Assembly: GCA_009838515.1 (NCBI GenBank)
Contig: VXRL01000068.1
Coordinates: 1 to 47,200 of the forward strand
Source: Terriglobia bacterium
Lineage (GTDB): Bacteria; Acidobacteriota; Terriglobia; Bryobacterales; UBA6623
Direction: 5' to 3'
Length of the DNA stretch: 47,200 nucleotides
Below, piece after piece: positions 1 through 7,936 of this stretch. Under the pieces are notes generated by a model that saw only the letters and a list, made by a program, of their open reading frames with translations, was not told the origin of the DNA and did not search any database. Within the stretch, counting starts at the first letter, position 1. The number at the start of each line of letters is the position of its first letter. The position numbers were made by a program, and so were the translations under genes.

Positions 1-2
1 CC

Positions 3-428
3 ATGCACGCCACGCGGGCGGCCGTCGAGGAAGGCATCGTGCCGGGCGGCGGCGTTGCTCTAGTGCGCGGCGGGTCCGCGCTCGACGGCGTCAGCTTGGA
101 GGATGCCGACGAGCAGACCGGCGTCAACATCGTCAGACGCTCTCTGGAGGCGCCGTTGCGGTGGATCGCTCAGAACGCGGGCCAAGAAGGCGCCATCGTG
201 ATCGAGCGCGTCCGCAACGAGGAAGGCAACATGGGCTATGACGCCAATGCCGACCGCTACTGCGATCTGGTCGAGGCAGGCATCATCGATCCGGCCAAGG
301 TCACTCGCAACGCCCTGCAGAATGCGGCTTCGATCGCTGGCCTGATGCTCACCACGGAAGCGACCGTGCATGAGATACCCGAGGAGCAGCCGGCAGCTCC
401 CGGTGGGCCTCCAGACCACGACTTCTAG
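3..428 (+). CDS. groEL: Chaperonin GroEL, C-terminal part (cut by left edge)
   Basis: This is the last 141 residues of the 60-kDa chaperonin, the ATP-driven ring that folds cytosolic proteins. The stretch opening with [19 protein letters not shown] is the highly conserved return of the intermediate/equatorial domain, and the equatorial Asp region ([20 protein letters not shown], then [20 protein letters not shown]) is clear. The reading frame is open to the left edge, so the first Met is internal and the true start lies outside. The tail reads [15 protein letters not shown]: it is Pro/Gly-rich and lacks the usual Gly-Gly-Met repeats that line the cavity floor. A strong hairpin follows at 441-482. 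No groES is visible; it would be expected upstream. Confidence 0.97.
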   Translation: MHATRAAVEEGIVPGGGVALVRGGSALDGVSLEDADEQTGVNIVRRSLEAPLRWIAQNAGQEGAIVIERVRNEEGNMGYDANADRYCDLVEAGIIDPAKVTRNALQNAASIAGLMLTTEATVHEIPEEQPAAPGGPPDHDF

Positions 429-440
429 GTCATTGGCCAC

Positions 441-482
441 AAGTGGGTGCGGCCGCGACAGCGGATCGCGGCGCACCCGCTT
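441..482 (+). terminator. Hairpin after groEL, terminator candidate
   Basis: The arms 441-458 and 466-482 pair over about 17 bp, with one G-T wobble and one bulged G, around a 7-base loop. The hairpin starts 13 bases after the groEL stop. No T-run follows, so it may need Rho or act mainly as an mRNA-stabilising 3' end. Terminator function is inferred from position. Confidence 0.55.
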
Positions 483-532
483 AACACTAGGGAATTCACG
501 CCAACGGTGTTTTCGAATGCGCAGTTCTCGCG

Positions 533-685
533 CTAGCGCGCGAAGGACATCGTGGCAAGCTGCGTGCCGCCCGAGGAGCGGATTCTGTCAGCCCGACGCG
601 TGCGCAGGTAGGCGCAGGTCATATCGACCGATTCGTGACCAAGCCACTATGCAATGCCCTTTGTCGCGTGCAGTTGGAGCGCTAG
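533..685 (-). pseudogene. Tyrosine recombinase (integrase) C-terminal remnant
   Basis: Read on the minus strand this gives 51 codons ending in a TAG at 533-535. They include WLGHESVDMTCAYLRT, which matches the phage-integrase box where LGH carries a catalytic His and the following Tyr (TxxY) is the nucleophile. The preceding residues LHATKGIA fit the usual helix before WLGH, but an in-frame TAG at 647-649 replaces the residue before Trp. The upstream part of the domain (the Arg and HxxR boxes) is not found. It is most simply a dead fragment left by an old integration event. The fragment is short, so the call rests on one motif. Confidence 0.42.
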
Positions 686-1019
686 GTCCTAGGAAGCGCG
701 GCTAGAGCCCTCCGCGGCACCGCCCTCGAACGCATCAATCAGTTCGACCGGCAGTTCGTTGAGGCTCAATGAAGCGTCCCATCGCGAGGCGGGCGGTTGC
801 GCACGGACGGCCGAGTCTTCCGCCCAGTGGCGGGAATGGATCGGCCCGCTCGGCACCTTGGCAGCGGCGGGGGATCGCCGCTGGCAGTGGCGCAGCCGCG
901 CCCCGAACATGGTCATGCCGACCAACCTGGCGGGCAACACTGCGGGCCGACGAGTCGTTCACGAGGCAACGGGTTCTTATACTTGACGGTACGCGGCCAG
1001 GCTCCGTCGCGAATGCGCC

Positions 1020-2876
1020 ATGCCTCTCCCGCCACATTGGGATGAACTCAAGGCGGCAGCTTGGGAGTTGCCTGCCGCGCCCGGCATCTACCAGTTCGTC
1101 GGCCGAGACGGCAAGGTCTTGTACATCGGCAAGGCCAAGAGTCTGCGCGACCGTGTCCGCAATTATTTCTCGAACGAAGCCCTGACCGATGCCAAGCGCG
1201 GCGGCCTTTTGTCAGAATCCCGCTCTCTCAACAACATTCTCGTCAGCAACGAGAAAGAGGCACTCGCTCTTGAGAACAACCTGATCAAGCAGCACAAGCC
1301 GAAGTACAACATCCTGCTGCGCGATGACAAGACCTATCCCTACATCAAGCTGACCAAGGAGACGTATCCGCGCGTGTATGTCACGCGGCGGCTCAAGAAG
1401 GACGGCTCTACCTACTTCGGCCCCTATTTTCCCGGCAATCTCGCCCACCGTCTGGTGCACTTCATCCACCGGCATTTCAAACTGCCGTCGTGCAGCATCG
1501 ACCTGACTCGAACTCACCCGCGGCCCTGCCTCGAGTACCACATTCACCGCTGCTGGGGGCCGTGCGTGAAGGGCTTGGTCTCGGACGACACCTACCAGCG
1601 GGCCGCCGAGGACGTAAGGGCGTTCTTGGGCGGGCGGCGGCACCAGTTGGTGCGCGACCTGAAAGAAAGGATGCTGCGGGCGTCCGAAGCCTTGGAGTTC
1701 GAGAAGGCCGCAAGCTTGCGCAACTTGATCACCACCGTGGAAGAGATCACCGAGAGGCAGCGCATGGCGGCCGCCGAAGGGCGAGACATCGACATATTTG
1801 GCGTTCACGCGGAGCCGCCGCTGGTTGCTGCCAACATCTTCCATGTCCGGAACGGCCGTGTAGTCGATCGCCGCGAGTTCTATTGGGAGGATGCGGCCGA
1901 CTACGACGAGGCCGAGTTCCTCGCGAGCCTGCTTCCACAGGTCTATCTCGGGCAGCGGCATGTGCCCGCTTTGGTCAGGGTGCAGCGGGAATTCGAAGGC
2001 ATGGCGGCCTTGGCAGAGCTTCTGGCGGAGAACTGCGGGGCCAAGGTGGAGATCGCCGTGCCTCAGCGGGGCTCGAACCGCGCATTGTTGGACCTTGTCG
2101 TTACGAATGCCCGCAGCTGTTTCGAGCAACGCTTCAGGGTTCGCAAGCCGACCGCGGCACGGATGGCCGAGGCATGGCGCGACGCCCTGAACCTCCCGCC
2201 CGCCGACGAGGGCGAGAAGTCCAACAACCGCATCGAATGCTTCGACATCTCGCACACGCAAGGCACCGAAGTGGTCGCCTCGATGGTTGTGTGGGAAAAC
2301 GGGCGCATGAAGAAGAGCGCCTATCGAAAGTTCATCGTCAGCCGGCAAGCCAACGATGACTTTGCCGCCATGAGGGAGGTTGTCCGGCGGCGCTACTCCC
2401 GACTGCAGGCGGAGGGGAAGGGATTTCCGCTATTCGTGCTGGTCGATGGCGGCATCGGCCAGCTACACGCGGCGGCCGAGGCACTCGAAGAACTCGGTGC
2501 CGCGGCGTTGCCGCTGGCTGCGGTCGCCAAGCGGGAGGAAGTTCTCTACGTGTTCGGGCAGGAAGACGAGCCGCTCATCCTCGATCGCTTCAGCCCGATA
2601 CTGCACGCCGTCCAACAGATCCGCGATGAAGCCCATCGCTTCGCGATCACGTTCCATCGGCAGCGCCGCTCCAAGCGTGCGCTGCACTCGGAGCTTCTCG
2701 ACATTCCCGGGGTCGGCGAAACCACCGCGCGCAAGTTGCTGATGCGGTTCGGCAGTGTCGCCGGAATCCGCGAGAGCGGCTTCGAAGATCTGTCGGCTGC
2801 CGTCGGCCGCCAGCGCGCCGCCGCCATCCGCGCCCACTTCGCCGGGGCGGCCGAGGGTCAGGCCCAGCAATTGTAG
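1020..2876 (+). CDS. uvrC: Excinuclease ABC subunit C
   Basis: UvrC makes both incisions in nucleotide excision repair after UvrA/UvrB damage recognition. The 618 residues match the normal family length. The N-terminal GIY-YIG nuclease is seen as GIY (22-24) and YIG (35-37), for the 3' cut. Four cysteines at 158, 170, 178 and 182 match the conserved set reported to hold an iron-sulfur cluster. A UVR helical hairpin for UvrB binding lies near 205-240. The RNase-H-like nuclease for the 5' cut includes ECFDISHTQG and FVLVDGGIGQL. A helix-hairpin-helix region (LLDIPGVGETTARKLLMRFG) closes the protein. The ATG at 1020 precedes the first conserved segment by a normal distance. The 3' end overlaps the convergent ABC gene by 19 bp. 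Confidence 0.97.
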   Translation: MPLPPHWDELKAAAWELPAAPGIYQFVGRDGKVLYIGKAKSLRDRVRNYFSNEALTDAKRGGLLSESRSLNNILVSNEKEALALENNLIKQHKPKYNILLRDDKTYPYIKLTKETYPRVYVTRRLKKDGSTYFGPYFPGNLAHRLVHFIHRHFKLPSCSIDLTRTHPRPCLEYHIHRCWGPCVKGLVSDDTYQRAAEDVRAFLGGRRHQLVRDLKERMLRASEALEFEKAASLRNLITTVEEITERQRMAAAEGRDIDIFGVHAEPPLVAANIFHVRNGRVVDRREFYWEDAADYDEAEFLASLLPQVYLGQRHVPALVRVQREFEGMAALAELLAENCGAKVEIAVPQRGSNRALLDLVVTNARSCFEQRFRVRKPTAARMAEAWRDALNLPPADEGEKSNNRIECFDISHTQGTEVVASMVVWENGRMKKSAYRKFIVSRQANDDFAAMREVVRRRYSRLQAEGKGFPLFVLVDGGIGQLHAAAEALEELGAAALPLAAVAKREEVLYVFGQEDEPLILDRFSPILHAVQQIRDEAHRFAITFHRQRRSKRALHSELLDIPGVGETTARKLLMRFGSVAGIRESGFEDLSAAVGRQRAAAIRAHFAGAAEGQAQQL

Positions 2877-3655
2877 TAGCCGTCCTTGGTTTCGACCTCG
2901 ATCGCAGTGCCGTAGACCTCCGACAGGACATCGTTGGCCAGCAATCGCTCTTTCGGGCCGTCCGCGTGGAGACGCCCGTTCTTCAACAGAACGACTCGCG
3001 ACACCTCCGGAATGATGTCGGGAAGGTGGTGGGTCACATAGATGAGGCTGGTGCCCAATGCTGCAATGTGACGCAATGTGTCGCGCAGTTCGATGGCGGC
3101 GCGGAGGTCCAGTCCGTTGGAGGGTTCGTCGAGCAGCAGGGCGCGCGGCTTGTTGACGAGCGCACGGCCGATCACCACGCGCTTGGCCTCGCCCGTCGAC
3201 ATGGCGTTGACCGGCTTGTCCCTCAACTGTTCGGCATGCATCAGCCGCAGCACTTCCTCTCCGCGTGCTTCCATAGTGTCGGTGACGGGATGTTGGGGCC
3301 ACAGCTCGAAGCTCGAATAGTAGCCAGACAGGACCACGCTGCGGCCGGTGGCGCTCTTGGAGCACGCCTGGACCATCTCGTTGGATACGACCGCGATCAG
3401 CTTGCGCATGTCGTGGACATGCCAGTCGGAGCGGCCGAACACCTTCATCACCGGCCCGTAGCGCCGGACAGGATGGTCGTAACGCATCATCGTGCGGATC
3501 AGGGTGGACTTGCCCGAGCCGTTCGGGCCGATGATGGCCAGATGCTGGCCGCAAGGGATCGAGAGCGAGACGCCGTCTAGGGCCAATGTCTCGCCGCGGT
3601 ATACGGTAATGTTGCGGAACTCGAGGAGCGGCGGATCTGGCGCGGCTTCAGTCAT
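2858..3655 (-). CDS. ABC transporter ATP-binding protein, YlmA/ModF-like
   Basis: A 265-residue ATPase domain of the ABC superfamily. Walker A is GPNGSGKST, Walker B is ALLLDEPSNGLD, and the switch His is in YVTHH. The signature motif is atypical: MSTGEAKR stands where LSGGQ is usual. No permease or binding-protein gene is adjacent, so it may be a soluble ABC ATPase or serve a permease encoded elsewhere. The ATG at 3655 is preferred; an in-frame TTG at 3688 would add 11 residues without homology. Neither has a clear Shine-Dalgarno sequence. The 3' end overlaps uvrC convergently. The substrate is unknown. Confidence 0.85.
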   Translation of the reverse strand: MTEAAPDPPLLEFRNITVYRGETLALDGVSLSIPCGQHLAIIGPNGSGKSTLIRTMMRYDHPVRRYGPVMKVFGRSDWHVHDMRKLIAVVSNEMVQACSKSATGRSVVLSGYYSSFELWPQHPVTDTMEARGEEVLRLMHAEQLRDKPVNAMSTGEAKRVVIGRALVNKPRALLLDEPSNGLDLRAAIELRDTLRHIAALGTSLIYVTHHLPDIIPEVSRVVLLKNGRLHADGPKERLLANDVLSEVYGTAIEVETKDGYYNCWA

Positions 3656-3886
3656 CTGGATTTCTGTCAGATTCCAGTTCGGGTGCAACCGGCAAGGCGA
3701 GGTGTGGATCGCACGCAGTCGCGCGGAGGCGTTTGTGGGTGCGCTCCGGCGTTGCCGTTCAGGCCGGCTGCCTAGCGATGCATCCAGTGGGTGCTCCGAT
3801 CTGATGTCGTCGCTATCAGAAGTCCATTATGAACAGGCGGCCGCCCACTCGCGCCACAGCGCTGCTGAGCAACGCGCCGCGGACGA

Positions 3887-6529
3887 TTATTCGCCTTCGC
3901 TTGCTGGCACGACGACGAATGTGACCGGGATGGTCGCAAGCGTGTCATGAGTCCGATCATTCGTCGCAGAGTGTAGGACCTTCAGGTGGCCATTGTGGGT
4001 GTCAGGGTCCATGCCTGCGCCGAGAGCGCTGACCGTGATCTCGGCCGTGGCACCGCTCGCAATGCTGCTCTGCGGCGGATTCGCGAAGAGCCAGACCCGG
4101 TCCCCAGTGAAAGCGAACGATGCAGTGCTGCTGCCGGTGTTGGTTACTTGAACGATTTGAGCTGCGGGGTCCGAACCGGGCGGTGCTACGAATGTGAGTG
4201 CCTGCGGGCTTGCGGCGGCTGACAACCGGGCGGACGCCTCTGTCTCGACTTCGGCAGTCAGCGTGCCTCGGATCCTAGTCCGGGGCGAATAGCCGACAAG
4301 GCTGACGAAATAGGTGCTGGACGGGTCCAGCGGCGGATTCGAGTCGCGGTTGATGACGAGCGTCTCGGTGCTGCCCGTACTATTCGATTGGAATTCGGCA
4401 TAGAACGTAGCAGTCTGCCCGTCTGCGCCATACTCCCAGTGAACGCGATCCCGGTTAGCATGGACCAAGAGGTCGACTTCCGCAGCTGGCGTAGACGCCT
4501 CGAAACTGAACCGAACTTCACCGGCGTCGAATGGAGGGTCGAAGCGAAGTGATGCCTCCTCGTCATGGACGGCAATCCTGTAACTGTTCTCGGCGAGATC
4601 TACCACAACAGGTTCCCCAGCCTCAATCCGTTGGGCCTGCGAGAACAGTGCCTCAGCATACGTCGGGCGCTCCATCGCGATCGTAAGGTCCGGCTCCCGG
4701 CTCTCGATGTCGCCGGACCAGCGCACAAACTCCCAATCCGGCTTCGGAATCGCCGACAAGCGAACCGACGCCCCGTCGCTGTAGTGCCCATCGCCTGATG
4801 AGGGCTCAACGTTGATCGAGCCGCCTTCGGATTTCGCGACCCCCGTTGACAGGGGGTATTCAGATACGAATTTGGCTGTGATCCCACCACCCCCTCGCGG
4901 GAGCGCTAGGCTTTGAGTGCGTGCCCCGCCATTGCTCCAGCTCTCAAACCGGTAGCGCCGCTGCCCGCCGTGTGGAACGGCCCGGACTTCATCTGTGGCG
5001 AGCCTGATCAGAGTGTTCCTGGCATCGGTCAGGATCGCGGCCGGACCATAGGTCCAGTACTCGGGATGCGAGTCGAAGTAACCATGGATGCTGACGAAGA
5101 ACGGCTCGACGTTCGCTTCGATCCGGAAGATCGGACGGTTCGTGAAGTAGCCATCGAACACCTTCCCCGGCCGGTCAACGGTCCACGATGCTGGATTTGA
5201 GGACTGTCCGTGGTGACCCCAGATAACACCGCGCCACCACAAGAACCGATAGGTGGCATCCGTTGATGGAACTGCCAGGGCTTGGACCACCGTACGCTCT
5301 GTGTAGTAGCCATCCGGTGAGTTGGGGCGCAGCTCGACACTCCCTTGATTGGCTGGATAGACTGCAGTCCCGACGCGGTGCTGCACGATGAAGTTCGCCT
5401 CCAGCCATGTACGGTCCGCTGTAGCAGTCACGTTGCGCGAGCGCGCACTCCCGTCACTCCAACGTCCGAACAAGTACCGGCTATCTCCGTTCGTCTGGGA
5501 CACCGGTGCCTCGACAGAATGGTCGCTTCCGTTTGCCCAGTTGAAGTTCGCCGGCGTGGCCATTCGCACACCGTCAACGACAATCTCCAGTCCGGGCGGA
5601 TTCGTCGAGATCACTGTTGTGTCCGGCGTTTGCCCGTACAGGCGTGCCACGCCATCGATATCCCCCGGGGAGAGTCCCGCGGAGGGAATGTTCATCCCGG
5701 GCGGCACGGTTTCAAGCACGCGACCGCCGTTTGAAGAATATCCTCTGATTCGGTAGTGCATCACGGAGGAGTAGTTGTAGGGTCCCGACGCCGGATGCAC
5801 TGCCGGAAAAGCGTCGTGGCCTCTCTTGTCGAGATTCTCATGGAGCACCGTCACGTATGCGTCACGGTCCTTGCGTTGGTGCTCGTGCCACAGTCCGACC
5901 GCATGGCCAATCTCATGTGCAACGGTATCGGCGTCGCAGCCGTGCGGCGGTATAGAGATCTGTTGTTCCCCGCCGACCATCCCAACCTTCGACCGGCAGT
6001 TCCCTGACGAAACGTTCGAGAACCGGAGGTAGTTTTCCTCCGTGGTCCGCACGGTCAACGAAACGGCCGTCCTGTCGTTCCATTCCCCAATCGCTTCAAG
6101 GATGTTCTGGCGCTGCTCGCCCGAGACAAGCTCGTCGATCACATACGGAACGAGACCACCGGGCCAAAGGTATCTCGAGCTTCGTGCGGAGAGATCGCGC
6201 CGCCGCAGAGCCGGCGGTTCCCGGTCCTTGTTTGATCTCTGGGTGGGTGCTCTGGGGCCCAACTCGTCGACTCTGCCGAGCACAATGTCGCCAGCATGGA
6301 CGGCCATCCCATCGATCACGGTATAAGGAAGCGCCATCCCGCGGAAACTCGTGATCCCCGACGCTGCTGACTTCGGGCCTGACGGAACAGCTAGGGGGAC
6401 CGCTTGCGATCGGCTCGGCCCGGGAAGCTCTGGGACGCCTCCGTGAGGTTGCGCCCCTGCAACCAAGCACGAGGCGGCGATCAGGCTGACAGATCGGATG
6501 AATGCACCGCTAAGGCAAGCCCAGACCAA
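3887..6529 (-). CDS. Secreted astacin-type (M12A) zinc protease with InlB-like repeats
   Basis: An 880-residue exported protein. The N-terminus (VSLIAASCLVAGAQ) is signal-peptide-like. The protease core shows the astacin zinc motif HEIGHAVGLWHEH (His205, Glu206, His209, His215) and the Met-turn SVMHY with Tyr259, the fifth astacin ligand. After the catalytic domain come about four segments of the divergent InlB B-repeat type, each with a W-S/G-G core and ending near A-x-F (for example WSDGSARSRN and WSGDIESREP). A pre-peptidase/PPC-like beta domain and a C-terminal BACON/HYDIN-like beta domain (VQVTNTGSSTASFAF) follow. The start codon is TTG at 6529 with no obvious ribosome-binding site, so it is uncertain. 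Likely role: extracellular proteolysis with the repeats as a surface-binding stalk. Confidence 0.88.
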   Translation of the reverse strand: MVWACLSGAFIRSVSLIAASCLVAGAQPHGGVPELPGPSRSQAVPLAVPSGPKSAASGITSFRGMALPYTVIDGMAVHAGDIVLGRVDELGPRAPTQRSNKDREPPALRRRDLSARSSRYLWPGGLVPYVIDELVSGEQRQNILEAIGEWNDRTAVSLTVRTTEENYLRFSNVSSGNCRSKVGMVGGEQQISIPPHGCDADTVAHEIGHAVGLWHEHQRKDRDAYVTVLHENLDKRGHDAFPAVHPASGPYNYSSVMHYRIRGYSSNGGRVLETVPPGMNIPSAGLSPGDIDGVARLYGQTPDTTVISTNPPGLEIVVDGVRMATPANFNWANGSDHSVEAPVSQTNGDSRYLFGRWSDGSARSRNVTATADRTWLEANFIVQHRVGTAVYPANQGSVELRPNSPDGYYTERTVVQALAVPSTDATYRFLWWRGVIWGHHGQSSNPASWTVDRPGKVFDGYFTNRPIFRIEANVEPFFVSIHGYFDSHPEYWTYGPAAILTDARNTLIRLATDEVRAVPHGGQRRYRFESWSNGGARTQSLALPRGGGGITAKFVSEYPLSTGVAKSEGGSINVEPSSGDGHYSDGASVRLSAIPKPDWEFVRWSGDIESREPDLTIAMERPTYAEALFSQAQRIEAGEPVVVDLAENSYRIAVHDEEASLRFDPPFDAGEVRFSFEASTPAAEVDLLVHANRDRVHWEYGADGQTATFYAEFQSNSTGSTETLVINRDSNPPLDPSSTYFVSLVGYSPRTRIRGTLTAEVETEASARLSAAASPQALTFVAPPGSDPAAQIVQVTNTGSSTASFAFTGDRVWLFANPPQSSIASGATAEITVSALGAGMDPDTHNGHLKVLHSATNDRTHDTLATIPVTFVVVPASEGE

Positions 6530-6575
6530 AGCTCATAGTATGGGACCCGTTCGCACACTTGTGGCCCGCGGTGTT

Positions 6576-7883
6576 TCAGTCAGAGTCCGATTTCGCTGAT
6601 TCGTCCGCCGCCTTTACTGCCCTCCGACCTCGATAGAGACGGGCACCGGCCAGCCCGGCCGCGATCAGTCCGGCCCACGCTAGCACCGCGGGCAGCCACT
6701 CTGCCCAGCCGACGTCGTACTGCCCCAAGACGTCCCCTCTCTCCATCGTCCAGTGCCATGCTTCGTGCGCCGCGAACGCTGACAGGATGATCGTGCCCAG
6801 CCTCTCGGCAACCACATACCGGAAGAGCAGCGCCAGCGCTGGCACCAGCAGGGCCAGCGCGAACAACTGCCCCAATTCGACCCCGACATTGAAGGCGACC
6901 AGGGATGTGATCAAATGCCCTCCGGCGAATTGCAGGGTCTCTCGCAGAGCGAAGGAGAACCCGAAACCGTGGATCAGACCGAACCCGAGCGCGACCAGCC
7001 AGCGATGTCGCGCCGTGCCGACGATGTTCTCCAAGGCCATGTAGACAATCGAGACGGCGATCAGGGCCTCGACCAGAGGCGGGAACCACAGCGCGTCGGG
7101 TCCGAAGTCCAGTGCGCTGCCGATCAGAGTGATCGAGTGCGCCACGGTGAAGGCAGTGACGATCAGGACCAGAGGCTTGAAGCGGCGCAGCGGAATGACC
7201 AAGCAGAAGAGGAACAGCAGGTGATCTGGGCCGTCGAGGATGTGGACAAAACCCAGCTGGACGAAATGCCAGGCAGCTTGGAACCAACTTGGATCCAGGA
7301 TCACCAGTCCGGGGTCTTCCGAAAACTGATAGGCCCGGGTAGTGCCATCGGCCAGATAGAACTGCAGGGTGAGCAAGACCCGCTCCGCAAGGTGGCCCAG
7401 GCCGGCCCGAAGCGAGAATTCCGACTCCTCGGACTGAATGGGAAAGTCCAGATGCACATCGAACATCACCTGATCCCAGACCAGCATTTCGGTGTTGGCG
7501 GGCTTGGCCTCGGCAACGCGCGCGAGCGCGCGGTCGATGTGTGCGAAAGACCTATCGGACGGCAGGGAAATCTGGGTTCCCGACACGACGGGCAGCGGCA
7601 GACGCTCGCCGTTCTCGTAGACTTCCACGAACGGCACGATCCACTGTGCGGCCAGATCGGCCAAACGCGGCTCTAGCGCAGCGATGTCTAGGTAGCCAGG
7701 CCCGAACTCCGGCACTTCCACGTCCCGCATTGAGTTCAGCGGCAAGCGCATCACGAGTTGGAAGCTGTCGCCATCCGCCCTGACCAGGGTGCGCGCAACC
7801 ACCTCAGTGGGGATTTCGTGGGCCGCTACAGGACTGGCGAGCAGCAGGCCAAGACTGCAGAGGAGATATTTTGCGCGAATCAT
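6576..7883 (-). CDS. HupE/UreJ-family membrane protein with extracytoplasmic domain
   Basis: A 435-residue protein beginning with a clear signal sequence that ends AAHEIP, as is typical of the HupE/UreJ_2 family. About 180 residues of extracytoplasmic beta-rich domain precede six to seven hydrophobic segments. The membrane part carries the family's His-rich motifs HILDGPDHLLFLF and HGFGFSFALRETL, which are thought to bind a metal such as nickel or cobalt; the real substrate is not established. The C-terminus is charged. It starts with ATG at 7883 and is transcribed divergently from the beta-propeller lipoprotein gene, with 53 bp between starts. No hydrogenase or urease genes lie nearby. Confidence 0.85.
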   Translation of the reverse strand: MIRAKYLLCSLGLLLASPVAAHEIPTEVVARTLVRADGDSFQLVMRLPLNSMRDVEVPEFGPGYLDIAALEPRLADLAAQWIVPFVEVYENGERLPLPVVSGTQISLPSDRSFAHIDRALARVAEAKPANTEMLVWDQVMFDVHLDFPIQSEESEFSLRAGLGHLAERVLLTLQFYLADGTTRAYQFSEDPGLVILDPSWFQAAWHFVQLGFVHILDGPDHLLFLFCLVIPLRRFKPLVLIVTAFTVAHSITLIGSALDFGPDALWFPPLVEALIAVSIVYMALENIVGTARHRWLVALGFGLIHGFGFSFALRETLQFAGGHLITSLVAFNVGVELGQLFALALLVPALALLFRYVVAERLGTIILSAFAAHEAWHWTMERGDVLGQYDVGWAEWLPAVLAWAGLIAAGLAGARLYRGRRAVKAADESAKSDSD

Positions 7884-7893
7884 GGAGAGCTGC

Positions 7894-7923
7894 TTGCCCT
7901 ACCTCTACTTAAGCAAGTATGAT
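7894..7923 (+). promoter_or_regulatory. Candidate sigma70 promoter for the beta-propeller gene
   Basis: TTGCCC (7894-7899) and TATGAT (7918-7923) are separated by 18 bases. Transcription would start near 7930, only a few bases before the first ATG (7937) and about 25 before the second (7955). This lies in the 53-bp divergent gap with the HupE-like gene. It is a match to consensus only. Confidence 0.4.
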
Positions 7924-7936
7924 GGCCTAGGCCGAA

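Larger units (their letters stand above)
429..1019. other. Non-coding gap between groEL and uvrC
   Basis: These 591 bases hold the groEL hairpin (441-482) and a decayed recombinase fragment on the minus strand (533-685). The rest, 686-1019, shows no convincing gene: the open frames here have no family resemblance and overlap on both strands. A TATACT hexamer at about 977-982 could be a -10 element for uvrC about 38 bases upstream of its ATG, but no matching -35 is seen. Confidence 0.5.

Noticed and set aside
1212..2348. 378-codon open frame antisense to uvrC
   Set aside because: Lies wholly inside a well-supported uvrC gene, and its translation resembles no family; long antisense frames are common in GC-rich DNA.
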